Positions 1 to 7,723 of a DNA stretch of 64,000 bases are shown in pieces. The position numbers and the translations under genes are program-made. This stretch comes from Streptomyces sp. CA-278952 (lineage in GTDB: Bacteria; Actinomycetota; Actinomycetes; Streptomycetales; Streptomycetaceae): NCBI RefSeq assembly GCF_028747205.1, contig NZ_CP112880.1, positions 7,661,501 to 7,725,500 on the forward strand, written 5' to 3'. A model generated the notes under the pieces. The model saw nothing but the letters and a program-made list of their open reading frames with translations, had not been told where the DNA came from and did no database searches. Each line of letters starts with the position of its first letter. Within the stretch, counting starts at the first letter, position 1.

Positions 1-233
1 GCCTCGGCCCCCGCCAGGGAGCCGCCGAGGAAGAACAGGAAGATGGCCGGGGCCGCGAGGAGGAACAGCCAGACGCCGGAGAACGAGGCGTCCTCGTGGG
101 CGACGAACAGGGTGTCCACGGCGACGAACAGCGTCGCCGCGAGCACCAGCCCGAGGTAGATCAGGGAAGCGGGGTTGCGGAACGTCAGCCGGACCAGGGT
201 GTTCAGGTGCGGGTGGTCGGTCAGGCGCTTCAT
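1..233 (-). CDS. Small integral membrane protein, C-terminus cut by window edge (possibly SCO4225-like)
   Basis: The ATG at 233-231 has a GGGGAG ribosome-binding site about 7 nt upstream, and the frame is open to the window edge, giving 77 residues. Two hydrophobic segments are visible, at roughly residues 24-40 and 54-72. They are separated by a short acidic loop containing the residues LFVAHEDASF. The loop and spacing resemble the small actinobacterial SCO4225 family of membrane proteins, which have no known function. The family name is from memory. What is certain is a two-helix membrane protein reading off the left end. Confidence 0.7.
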   Translation of the reverse strand, partial: MKRLTDHPHLNTLVRLTFRNPASLIYLGLVLAATLFVAVDTLFVAHEDASFSGVWLFLLAAPAIFLFFLGGSLAGAE

Positions 234-356
234 GGTGTGCTCCCCTGCTGCTGCTGCTGCTCGCTCTGCCTCTTGCTCGGTCGAGGCTTCCATCGTGCGC
301 CGGGGGAGCGGGTCCTGCCTGAGTACGGCTACTCAATCGACCATGTGTGCGGGTGA

Positions 357-1583
357 TCAGGTGTCCGCGTCCGTCGTCGCGTTGCGCGCTCCGTAGCCCA
401 GGGCGGCGGCCGCCGCTGCCAGCAGGGCGACTGTCGTCAGGGCCAGCGGCAGCGAGAACCAGTCGGCGAGGAAGCCGATCGCGGGCGGGCCGAGCAGCAT
501 CCCGCCGTAGCCGAGTGTCGACGCCGCCGCGACTCCGCTCGGTCCCGCGAGTTCGCCCGCACGCCCCACCGCGACGGGGAAGATGTTGGCGAGCCCGAGG
601 CCGGTGACCGCGAACCCGGCCAGCGCCAGCCAGGTGGTCGGCGCCAGCGAGCCCAGCAGCATTCCGGCCGAGGCCGTCGCGCCACCGAGGACGAGCGTGC
701 GGGTCTGCCCGAGCCGTTCCAGGAGCATGGTTCCGGTCAGCCGGCCCGCCGTCATCGTCAGGGCGAAGAGCGCGTAGCCGGCGGCGGCGAGCCCGGGGTG
801 CGCCCCCAGGTCCTGTTCCAGGTGCAGCGCGCCCCAGTCGGCCAGCGCCCCTTCCCCGTACGCCGTGCACAGGGCGATCGCGCCGAAGAGCACGACGACA
901 CGGCGGGCCCGGGGCGACAGCCGCTGCTTCGTCGCTTTCCGGTCGACGGGCTGCGGAGCGGCGGGGGCGGGGCGGTGCCGCAGCAGGGCGGGTCCGGCGA
1001 AGGCGGTGACGAGCAGACCGGTCCCGGCCAGCAGGAAGAGGTGCGTGGACGCGGCCAGACCCCCCGCGACCAGCCCGCCGAGGCCGGCGCCGACCATGCC
1101 GCCCAGACTGAACGCCGCGTGGAAGCTCGGCATCACGGGCCGGCGCAGTTCGGCGACCAGGTCGACGGCGGCGCTGTTCATCGCCACGTTCATTCCGCCG
1201 TACGCCGCTCCGAACACGAGCAGCACGAGGCCGAGGGAGAGCGCCGAGTGGGTCTGGGCGGGCAGGGCGATGCTCAGGGGAAGCAGGACGCCGCAGACCA
1301 CGGTGACGGCATGGCTGCCGTAACGGCGGCACAGCCGGCCGGTGAGCATCATGGTGATGACCGCCCCGGCGGAGACGCCGAGCAGGGCGAGGCCGAGAGT
1401 GGAGGCGGAGGCTCCGGTCTGCTGCTTGATGGCCGGGATACGGACCACCCAGCCGGCGAAGAGGAACCCGTCGAGGGCGAAGAACACGGTCAGCGCGGTA
1501 CGGAGGCGGGCCGACGAGGGTGGGGCGGTGTCTCCGCCAGGTCCCCCCGGTAGGGCCGTCCGCAGTTTGTTTAGTTGCGGCAC
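357..1583 (-). CDS. MFS transporter, likely controlled by the adjacent ROK repressor
   Basis: This is a 408-residue, 12-helix major facilitator. The first helix carries the ALDGFLFAGWVVRIP stretch, and a loop-2/3 motif (TGRLCRRYG) follows. The start taken is GTG at 1583. It lies 6 nt after a -10 box, so the message is probably leaderless; upstream in-frame codons have poor coding character and no ribosome-binding site. The gene is divergent from the ROK regulator at 1727, and an inverted repeat covers the first codons. That arrangement suggests a substrate-inducible exporter or sugar-type transporter. The substrate cannot be told from the sequence. Confidence 0.85.
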   Translation of the reverse strand: MPQLNKLRTALPGGPGGDTAPPSSARLRTALTVFFALDGFLFAGWVVRIPAIKQQTGASASTLGLALLGVSAGAVITMMLTGRLCRRYGSHAVTVVCGVLLPLSIALPAQTHSALSLGLVLLVFGAAYGGMNVAMNSAAVDLVAELRRPVMPSFHAAFSLGGMVGAGLGGLVAGGLAASTHLFLLAGTGLLVTAFAGPALLRHRPAPAAPQPVDRKATKQRLSPRARRVVVLFGAIALCTAYGEGALADWGALHLEQDLGAHPGLAAAGYALFALTMTAGRLTGTMLLERLGQTRTLVLGGATASAGMLLGSLAPTTWLALAGFAVTGLGLANIFPVAVGRAGELAGPSGVAAASTLGYGGMLLGPPAIGFLADWFSLPLALTTVALLAAAAAALGYGARNATTDADT

Positions 1584-1588
1584 AAACT
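1564..1588. promoter_or_regulatory. Inverted-repeat operator, probable ROK repressor site
   Basis: The perfect arms AGTTTGT (1564-1570) and ACAAACT (1582-1588) are separated by 11 bp. The site overlaps the GTG start and transcription start of the MFS gene. The half-sites are the same words as the arms of the Bacillus XylR (ROK family) operator, although the spacer there is shorter. With a divergent ROK gene 140 bp away, autoregulation or repression of the transporter is the simplest reading. Confidence 0.65.
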
Positions 1589-1589
1589 C

Positions 1590-1619
1590 AGCATAGGGGC
1601 GCTCGGGCGACGGGCGCAA
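1590..1619 (-). promoter_or_regulatory. Promoter of the MFS gene, predicted leaderless
   Basis: On the minus strand the -35 is TTGCGC (1619-1614), the spacer is 18 bp and the -10 is TATGCT (1595-1590). Six nucleotides then precede the GTG codon. Transcription would begin at or next to the start codon, so no 5' leader is expected. Confidence 0.65.
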
Positions 1620-1726
1620 CACTGTCGCACGCCGTACGTTCCGGGGGCCCGGCCGAGGCCGGGACGGGCTCCCCGGGCAGGCCCTGGGCGTCCAGGGCGC
1701 CTCCGGATCATGGGAGACTCGCCCCC

Positions 1727-2941
1727 ATGAACGGCAAGGCGACCACCACCCGGACGAAGTTGGAGAGGGGCCGCAGTGCGCTCGGGCCCGCACTGGAACT
1801 GGTCCACACCGGACGCGCCCCCACCCGGGCCGTGCTCACCTCCGAACTCGGCGTCACCCGCGCCACCGCCGGGGCGGTCGCCGCGGAACTGGAGGCGCTC
1901 GGGCTGATCCGGGTCGACTCCAGCCCCGGGTCGGCGGCCGGTTCCCAGGGGCGCCCCTCGCACCGGCTGTCCGTCCTGGAGACCGGCCCCGTCGTCCTCG
2001 CCGCCCAGGTGCACGCCGACGGCTTCCGGGCCGCGCTCGTCGGGCTCGGCGGCCGGATCGTCGCCACCTCGCCGGGCTGCGTCGCGGTGATGGCCGACCC
2101 GGCACAGGTGCTCGGCGAGGTCGTGGAAGCGGGGGCGGAGCTGCTGCGCGAGAGCGGGTCGCGCTGCGTCGGGGCCGGGCTCGCGGTGCCCTCCGCGGTC
2201 GCCGAGCCGGAGGGCACCGCCCTCAATCCGCTGCACATCGCCTGGCCCGCCGGCTCCCCGGTCCGCGACATCTTCGTCGCCTGCGTACGCGAAGCGGGCA
2301 TCACCGGACCCGCGTTCACCGGCAATGACGTCAACCTCACCGCGCTGGCCGAGCACCGGCACGGCGCGGGCCGCGGCGCCCAGCACCTCCTGTGCGTGGC
2401 CACCGGCCACCGGGGCGTCGGCGGGGCCCTCGTCCTCGACGGCCGCCTCCACAGCGGGAGTTCGGGCCTCGCGCTCGAGGTGGGGCATCTCACCGTGAAC
2501 CCCGAGGGGCGCCCCTGCCACTGCGGCGGGCGAGGCTGCCTCGACGTGGAGACCGACCCGCTGGCCTTCCTCACCACCGCACGCCGCGAACCGGGGCCCG
2601 AGGAGTCCCTCCTCAAGCAGGCCGGGAACCTGCTCCGTACGGAGTACGGCGACCCCGCCGTACGGCACGCCGCCGAAGCTTTGATCGACCGCCTGGGCCT
2701 GGGGCTGGCCGGACTGGTCAACATCCTCAACCCGGACCGGATCATCCTCGGCGGGCTCCACCGCGACCTGCTGGAGGCGGACCCGGAGCGGCTGCGCGCC
2801 GTCGTCGCCGACCGGAGCCTGTGGGGGCGCAGCGGCAGCGTGCCGATACTGCCGTGCACCCTGGCGCACAACAGCCTGGTGGGCGCCGCCGAACTGGCCT
2901 GGCAGCCGGTCCTCGACGACCCGCTCGCGGCGTTGGCCTGA
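1727..2941 (+). CDS. ROK family transcriptional regulator
   Basis: This is a 404-residue protein. An N-terminal winged helix-turn-helix (about residues 17-65, LTSELGVTRATAGAVAAELE) is followed by a ROK sugar-kinase-like fold. The ROK zinc motif C-x-C-G-x2-G-C is present near residues 264-271 (CHCGGRGC). The start ATG at 1727 follows a GGGAG about 10 nt upstream. ROK regulators of this length are sugar-responsive DNA-binding proteins. The divergent MFS gene with an AGTTTGT/ACAAACT palindrome over its start is the likely target. The sugar ligand is not predictable here. Confidence 0.88.
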   Translation: MNGKATTTRTKLERGRSALGPALELVHTGRAPTRAVLTSELGVTRATAGAVAAELEALGLIRVDSSPGSAAGSQGRPSHRLSVLETGPVVLAAQVHADGFRAALVGLGGRIVATSPGCVAVMADPAQVLGEVVEAGAELLRESGSRCVGAGLAVPSAVAEPEGTALNPLHIAWPAGSPVRDIFVACVREAGITGPAFTGNDVNLTALAEHRHGAGRGAQHLLCVATGHRGVGGALVLDGRLHSGSSGLALEVGHLTVNPEGRPCHCGGRGCLDVETDPLAFLTTARREPGPEESLLKQAGNLLRTEYGDPAVRHAAEALIDRLGLGLAGLVNILNPDRIILGGLHRDLLEADPERLRAVVADRSLWGRSGSVPILPCTLAHNSLVGAAELAWQPVLDDPLAALA

Positions 2942-2996
2942 CGCCCGCAGGTCCCCGCCGTCAGCGCTGGGGCGTGACCCCTACCCGCCCCGCCCG

Positions 2997-3026
2997 GCCC
3001 GGTCAGCCGACGACGGCCGACCGGGC
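2997..3026. terminator. Hairpin between convergent genes
   Basis: GCCCGGTC (2997-3004) pairs with GACCGGGC (3019-3026), with a further CCG/CGG pair inside. It sits between the end of the ROK gene and the end of the convergent kinase gene, whose last codons it overlaps. There is no T tract, as is usual in Streptomyces. Confidence 0.4.
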
Positions 3027-3521
3027 GGGCGCGGCCACGATGTCGTCGGGGGTGATGGTCACGGCCCCGAACGGCCCGTCGGTCATCGACCCGTAGACCG
3101 CGAGCGGTGGCAGGGTCGAGGCGCCGGTGGCCGCGGGCAGGGTGAACCAGACGGCCTTCCCGGCCGAGCCGATCGGTCGCACGCCCCAGCTCTCGCTGAC
3201 GGCGGCGATCAGGGCCAGCCCCCGGCCCGACGTGGCGAACGAGTCCGCCTCGTTCACCGTGGGCAGGCGCGGGTCGTGGTCGTGGACGGAGACCGTCAGA
3301 CGGTCGAGCAGCAGCTCAATGTCGACGGTGCATGACTTGTCCGGCTGTGCGTGCCGGTGGACATTGGTGAGAAGCTCGGTGACGCCCAGGGCCGCCTGGT
3401 CGATCAGAGGATCGAGATGCCAGTAGCGCAGTTGCGCCGAAATGATTCTGCGGACCTGACCGATCCGCGACGGCAGGGCCTGGAGCTCCACCGTGCAGTG
3501 CCTGCTTGGCTCGCTGATCAC
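3003..3521 (-). CDS. ATP-binding anti-sigma-type regulatory protein (HATPase_c_2)
   Basis: This 172-residue protein belongs to the RsbW/SpoIIAB-like single-domain group that is very abundant in Streptomyces. An N-box-like stretch (ALGVTELLTNVHRHA, about residues 46-60) and a G-box (SGRGLALIAAVSESWGV) are clear. The GTG at 3521 is chosen because GGGGAG lies 9 nt upstream and the family typically begins at this point; an upstream extension in frame is basic and low-complexity. No sigma factor or anti-anti-sigma gene is adjacent, so the partner is unknown. Confidence 0.82.
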   Translation of the reverse strand: MISEPSRHCTVELQALPSRIGQVRRIISAQLRYWHLDPLIDQAALGVTELLTNVHRHAQPDKSCTVDIELLLDRLTVSVHDHDPRLPTVNEADSFATSGRGLALIAAVSESWGVRPIGSAGKAVWFTLPAATGASTLPPLAVYGSMTDGPFGAVTITPDDIVAAPARSAVVG

Positions 3522-3780
3522 GGCTGCGACTCCCCGAAATAGGTCCGGAAGAAGAGAAGAGAAACGAACGGAGCCGGCGGACGACTTGACTGCCGAACCC
3601 GCTCTGCTCTTGTCGTGTCTGCTCGTGTCGCGCGATCCGGTCCGTGGAGCGGATCGCTCTGTCACCGAGGGTGCACCTTCAGTGACATGGGACCAGCGTG
3701 GCCCAGGGGATACGGCTCCGCAACTCGCGGCGGAGCCCGGCGGCCCGCGAACCGGCCCGCCGGGCCCCTACCGGCCCCGG

Positions 3781-4098
3781 TCAGTCCCGGCGGCCGCGCG
3801 CGTGGCGCAGCGCCTCCAGGAAGCGCCGCAGTGGAGCCGTCCCGTCGCGTCTGCGGCTGCGCTGCCCCATCGTCAACCGGTAGCGCACCCCGTTCACCCG
3901 GGCGATGACGGAATCCGCCGCGATGAACCACCACGTGCGGGCGCTGACCGAGCCCACCGGGGCGCTGTCGATCTCCCGCCCGTTGCTCGTGAGCAGCGAC
4001 AGCCGCCCGTCCTTCACCACCACCTGACCAGCCCTGGTCAGCGATCTGGTGAACCGCTCGATCCTGACCCCCGAAGCACTGAACTCGACGTCCGTCAT
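3781..4098 (-). CDS. Conserved small hypothetical protein
   Basis: This is a 105-residue protein starting [16 protein letters not shown]. It alternates short beta-type stretches ([20 protein letters not shown]) with a basic C-terminus ending RHARGRRD, and has no signal peptide or membrane helix. The ATG at 4098 has an AAGGGGGG stretch 11 nt upstream. I do not recognise the family. The middle ([24 protein letters not shown]) looks like a small beta-barrel or PH-like fold, but that is only an impression. Confidence 0.6.
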   Translation of the reverse strand: MTDVEFSASGVRIERFTRSLTRAGQVVVKDGRLSLLTSNGREIDSAPVGSVSARTWWFIAADSVIARVNGVRYRLTMGQRSRRRDGTAPLRRFLEALRHARGRRD

Positions 4099-4333
4099 GG
4101 CGGATTCGCCCCCCTTCGACACCACTCCCTGCTGTGCAGTGTGCCCCGGTGCGGGCCGGATCGCCAGAGGGCCCATAAGTACGACGGGTCCTCGGCCGCA
4201 CCGCCCGTCGCCGCCGCCCTCGCGGGCGGTGGTCAAAGGCAGCGCTATGGGCCATCAAAGTGACCGTTTGCGCAGGTGGGGTGCATATCGTGGAGGTGCG
4301 AGCACCGGATCGACGACCAACAGGAGCAGGCCC

Positions 4334-5467
4334 ATGGACACCAGTGAGCACGCAGCCGGGCACGGGGCCAGGGCGACCGTGGACGTCGACCGCAGCGACC
4401 CGGAGTACCGGGCCTGGCTGAAGGAGGCCGTGCGCAAGGTCCAGGCCGACGCGAACCGCTCCGCCGACACCCACCTGCTGCGCTTCCCGCTGCCCGAGGT
4501 GTGGGGCATCGACCTCTATCTCAAGGACGAGTCGACGCACCCCACCGGCAGCCTCAAGCACCGCCTCGCCCGCTCGCTCTTCCTGTACGGGCTCTGCAAC
4601 GGCTGGATCCGGCCCGACAGGCCGGTCATCGAGGCGTCCAGCGGCTCGACGGCCGTGTCGGAGGCGTACTTCGCCAAACTGATCGGCGTCCCGTTCATCG
4701 CCGTGATGCCGCGCACCACCAGCCCGGAGAAGACGCGGCTCATCGAATTCCACGGCGGGCGGTGCCACTTCGTGGACGACTCGCGCACCATGTACGAACA
4801 GTCCGCGGCCCTCGCCGCCGAGACCGGCGGGCACTACATGGACCAGTTCACCTACGCGGAGCGCGCCACCGACTGGCGCGGCAACAACAACATCGCGGAG
4901 TCGATCTACCAGCAGCTGCGCCTGGAGCGCTACCCGGAGCCCGCCTGGATCGTCGCCACCGCCGGGACCGGCGGCACCTCGGCGACCATCGCCCGCTACG
5001 TCCACTACCTCCAGCACGACACCCGTATCTGTGTGCCCGACCCGGAGAACTCCTGTTTCTTCGACGGCTGGACCAACCACGACCCGCTCGCCACCAGCGA
5101 CCGCGGCTCGCGCATCGAGGGCATCGGCCGCCCGCGCATGGAGCCCAGCTTCGTGCCCGGCGCCATCGACCGCATGATGAAGGTGCCCGACGCCGCGAGC
5201 GTCGCCGCCGTCCGCGCCCTGGAGCGCGCCATCGGCCGGAAGGCGGGCGGGTCGACGGGCACCGGACTGTGGAGTGCGTTCAAGCTGATCGCCGAGATGG
5301 TGGAGCGGGGCGAGCGCGGGAGCGTCGTCACGCTGCTGTGCGACCCGGGCGACCGCTACCTGGACAAGTACTACTCCGACTCGTGGCTGGAGGAACAGGG
5401 CCTGGACATCGCCCCGTACACCGCCGCCATCGATGCCTTCCTCACCACCGGAACCTGGCCCTGCTGA
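4334..5467 (+). CDS. cds1: PLP-dependent cysteine desulfhydrase / cysteine synthase family protein (Cds1-like)
   Basis: This is a 377-residue fold-type II PLP enzyme. The Schiff-base lysine is in the motif [10 protein letters not shown] (about residues 71-80), followed by the substrate loop [15 protein letters not shown] and the glycine-rich phosphate loop [14 protein letters not shown]. The sequence closely follows my recollection of Mycobacterium tuberculosis Cds1 (Rv3684), which degrades L-cysteine to H2S, pyruvate and ammonia. Matching stretches include [29 protein letters not shown] and [15 protein letters not shown]. The ATG at 4334 follows AGGAGCAGG. The gene stands alone and is convergent with the SRPBCC gene. 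Annotation as plain cysteine synthase is possible but less likely. Confidence 0.85.
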   Translation: MDTSEHAAGHGARATVDVDRSDPEYRAWLKEAVRKVQADANRSADTHLLRFPLPEVWGIDLYLKDESTHPTGSLKHRLARSLFLYGLCNGWIRPDRPVIEASSGSTAVSEAYFAKLIGVPFIAVMPRTTSPEKTRLIEFHGGRCHFVDDSRTMYEQSAALAAETGGHYMDQFTYAERATDWRGNNNIAESIYQQLRLERYPEPAWIVATAGTGGTSATIARYVHYLQHDTRICVPDPENSCFFDGWTNHDPLATSDRGSRIEGIGRPRMEPSFVPGAIDRMMKVPDAASVAAVRALERAIGRKAGGSTGTGLWSAFKLIAEMVERGERGSVVTLLCDPGDRYLDKYYSDSWLEEQGLDIAPYTAAIDAFLTTGTWPC

Positions 5468-5488
5468 GGCCTGCTCCGGCCGCACAGC

Positions 5489-5968
5489 TCAGGGCGCCGT
5501 CGTCGCCAGCCGCGCGTCCAGGCGGCGCACGGCGTCCCGGAAGGACCGGCCCACCCCCGCCCGCGCGAGGCTCAGCACCAGGCGGAACAGCCCCGTCCCG
5601 TCGGCGGCGAAGGTCCACTGCACCCGAGTTCCGGACCCCTCCGGAGTGAGCCGCCACTCCTCCAACAGGGCCCGGAGACCCGGTGCGTTGGACTCGTCGG
5701 CCCGGTAGGCGTAGCACGTGTCCGGTTCGGCGGCCACGATCGTCTCGCGGAACCGGACGCCGCCCCGCAGCCGCACCTCGCGGCCCGCCCCCTCATGGGT
5801 GGGCGCGGCCAGGGTGACGGCGGTGAACCAGGACGGCCAGGACGCGACATCCTCGGCGAGCGCGCGGTACACCACGCCCACGGGCGCGGACACCTCGGCG
5901 GCGAACACCAGACGAATCGGCGCGGAATCGACGAACTCCCGTCCCACGGTACGGAGTAGGCGTGCCAT
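5489..5968 (-). CDS. SRPBCC family protein (polyketide cyclase/dehydrase-like)
   Basis: This is a 159-residue START-like helix-grip protein. It shows the usual order of an N-terminal strand (IRLVFAAEVSAPVGVVYRALAEDVASWPSWF), a middle sheet and a long C-terminal helix (SLARAGVGRSFRDAVRRLDARL). The ATG at 5968 has GAGAGG 9 nt upstream. It lies 61 bp downstream of the SDR gene on the same strand and may be co-transcribed with it. The ligand is unknown. Confidence 0.75.
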   Translation of the reverse strand: MARLLRTVGREFVDSAPIRLVFAAEVSAPVGVVYRALAEDVASWPSWFTAVTLAAPTHEGAGREVRLRGGVRFRETIVAAEPDTCYAYRADESNAPGLRALLEEWRLTPEGSGTRVQWTFAADGTGLFRLVLSLARAGVGRSFRDAVRRLDARLATTAP

Positions 5969-6029
5969 CGCGTGCACCTCTCGGTGGTCTGCGGCGTGTT
6001 GGGCCGGGCACACCCTAGCGGCAGGACCG

Positions 6030-7625
6030 TCAGTTGTCCGTACCACTGTCGGCCATCGACGCCCGCCGTTCCTTCTCCTCGGCGGCGGCGGCCTCGGCGA
6101 TGTTGCGAGCCATCCCGCCGAACACCACCGAGTGGAAGGGCCACACGCTCCACCAGTACGCGTGACCGAACAGCCCGCGCGGATGGAACAGGGCGCGCTG
6201 CCCGTACACCGTCCGGCCCCGGTCGTCGCGGCGCACCGACAGCTCCAGCCAGGCCAGGCCCGGCACCCGCATCTCGGCCCGCAGTCGCAGCAGCTCGCCC
6301 GGCAGGATCTCCTCCACCCGCCAGAAGTCCAGCGAGTCGCCCACCCGCAGCCGCTGGGCGTCCCGGCGGCCGCGCCGCAGCCCCACCCCGCCGACGAGCC
6401 GGTCGAGCCAGCCGCGTACCGCCCAGGCCAACGGGAAGGAGTACCAGCCGTTCTCCCCCCCGATGCCCTCGATCACCCGCCACAGCGCGTCCGGCCCGAC
6501 CGGCACGGTCAGCTCCCGCTCGTCGCGGTAGAGGCTGCCGCCCGCCCACTCCGGGTCCGTGGGCAGCGGGTCGCTCGGCGCGCCGGGCACCGAGGCGTTG
6601 GACCAGCGGGTGTCGACCCGCGCCTCCTGGATCCGTTTCAGGGCCAGGCGCAGCGCCCGGTCGAAACCGATGGACCCGTCCGGCGGATCGGGGACGTACT
6701 CCTTGATGTCGTCCTCCCGGCACACCACCTCGTGACGCAGCGACTCCGTGAGCGGCCGGGCGATGGAGCTGGGCACCGGGGTGACCAGACCGACCCAGCG
6801 GCTGGAGAGCGTCGGGGTGAGCACCGGCACCGGCAGGATCAGCCGTCGCCGCAACCCCGCCACCCGGGCGTAGCGCTGCATCATGTCCCGGTACGTCATG
6901 ACGTCCGGGCCCCCGATGTCGAAGGCCCGGTTCACGTCCTCGGGCAGCTTCGCGCTCCCCACCAGATACCGGACGACGTCCCGTACGGCCACCGGCTGGA
7001 TCCGGGTCCGCACCCAGCTCGGGGTGATCATCAGCGGCAGCCGCTCGGTGAGATACCGCAGCATCTCGAACGAGGCGGACCCCGAGCCGATCACGATCGC
7101 CGCTCGCAGCACCGCCGTCGGCACCCCGGAGTCCAGCAGGATGTGCCCCACCTCGGCCCGCGAGCGCAGATGCGGCGACAGGTTCCGCTCCGGCACCCCG
7201 CTCGGGGTCAGCCCGCCCAGGTACACGATCCGGCGCACCCCGGCCGCCCGCGCCTCTTCGCCGAAGGTCCGGGCCGCCCTGCGGTCGGTCTCCTCGAAGT
7301 CCGAACCGGAACCGAGCGCGTGCACCAGGTAGTACGCCACATCGACGTCCCGCGCCGCCTCCGCCAGGGACGCGGCGTCGGTCACATCGCCGCGCACCAC
7401 CTCGACCCGGTCCGCCCAGGGATAGTCGCGCAGCTTCCGCGGCGTTCTGGCGAGGGCGCGCACCCGGTACCCCGCATCGAGCAGGGCGGGCACCAGCCGG
7501 CCGCCGATGTAGCCGGTCGCCCCGGTCACCAGAGCACGCGGACGCGAACTGTCGGGGGTGTCCGGGCCGTCGGCGGGACGCGGGTCGCCGGAGCCGCTGT
7601 CAGAGGCGTCGTCAAGATCCGTCAC
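6030..7625 (-). CDS. SDR-type NAD(P)-binding oxidoreductase fused to DUF2867
   Basis: This is a 531-residue two-domain protein. Residues about 30-330 form an atypical short-chain dehydrogenase with the dinucleotide motif TGATGYIGG and NmrA/epimerase-like features. Residues about 340-500 are a DUF2867 domain (LWRVIEGIGGENGWYSFPLAWAVRGWLDRLVGG). Proteins of this architecture are common in actinobacteria but no reaction is assigned. The GTG at 7625 is the most plausible start, although its ribosome-binding site (GGCAGG) is too close, so the start is uncertain by up to 20 codons. An SRPBCC gene follows. Confidence 0.8.
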   Translation of the reverse strand: MTDLDDASDSGSGDPRPADGPDTPDSSRPRALVTGATGYIGGRLVPALLDAGYRVRALARTPRKLRDYPWADRVEVVRGDVTDAASLAEAARDVDVAYYLVHALGSGSDFEETDRRAARTFGEEARAAGVRRIVYLGGLTPSGVPERNLSPHLRSRAEVGHILLDSGVPTAVLRAAIVIGSGSASFEMLRYLTERLPLMITPSWVRTRIQPVAVRDVVRYLVGSAKLPEDVNRAFDIGGPDVMTYRDMMQRYARVAGLRRRLILPVPVLTPTLSSRWVGLVTPVPSSIARPLTESLRHEVVCREDDIKEYVPDPPDGSIGFDRALRLALKRIQEARVDTRWSNASVPGAPSDPLPTDPEWAGGSLYRDERELTVPVGPDALWRVIEGIGGENGWYSFPLAWAVRGWLDRLVGGVGLRRGRRDAQRLRVGDSLDFWRVEEILPGELLRLRAEMRVPGLAWLELSVRRDDRGRTVYGQRALFHPRGLFGHAYWWSVWPFHSVVFGGMARNIAEAAAAEEKERRASMADSGTDN

Positions 7626-7723
7626 CCTGCCGAGTCTGGCACCGTACCGCCCATCCGACCGGTCGGGCACTCCGTACGGCGGCATCGATACCAGCGGGTG
7701 ACGTCTCCCGGGCCCCCTCCGGC

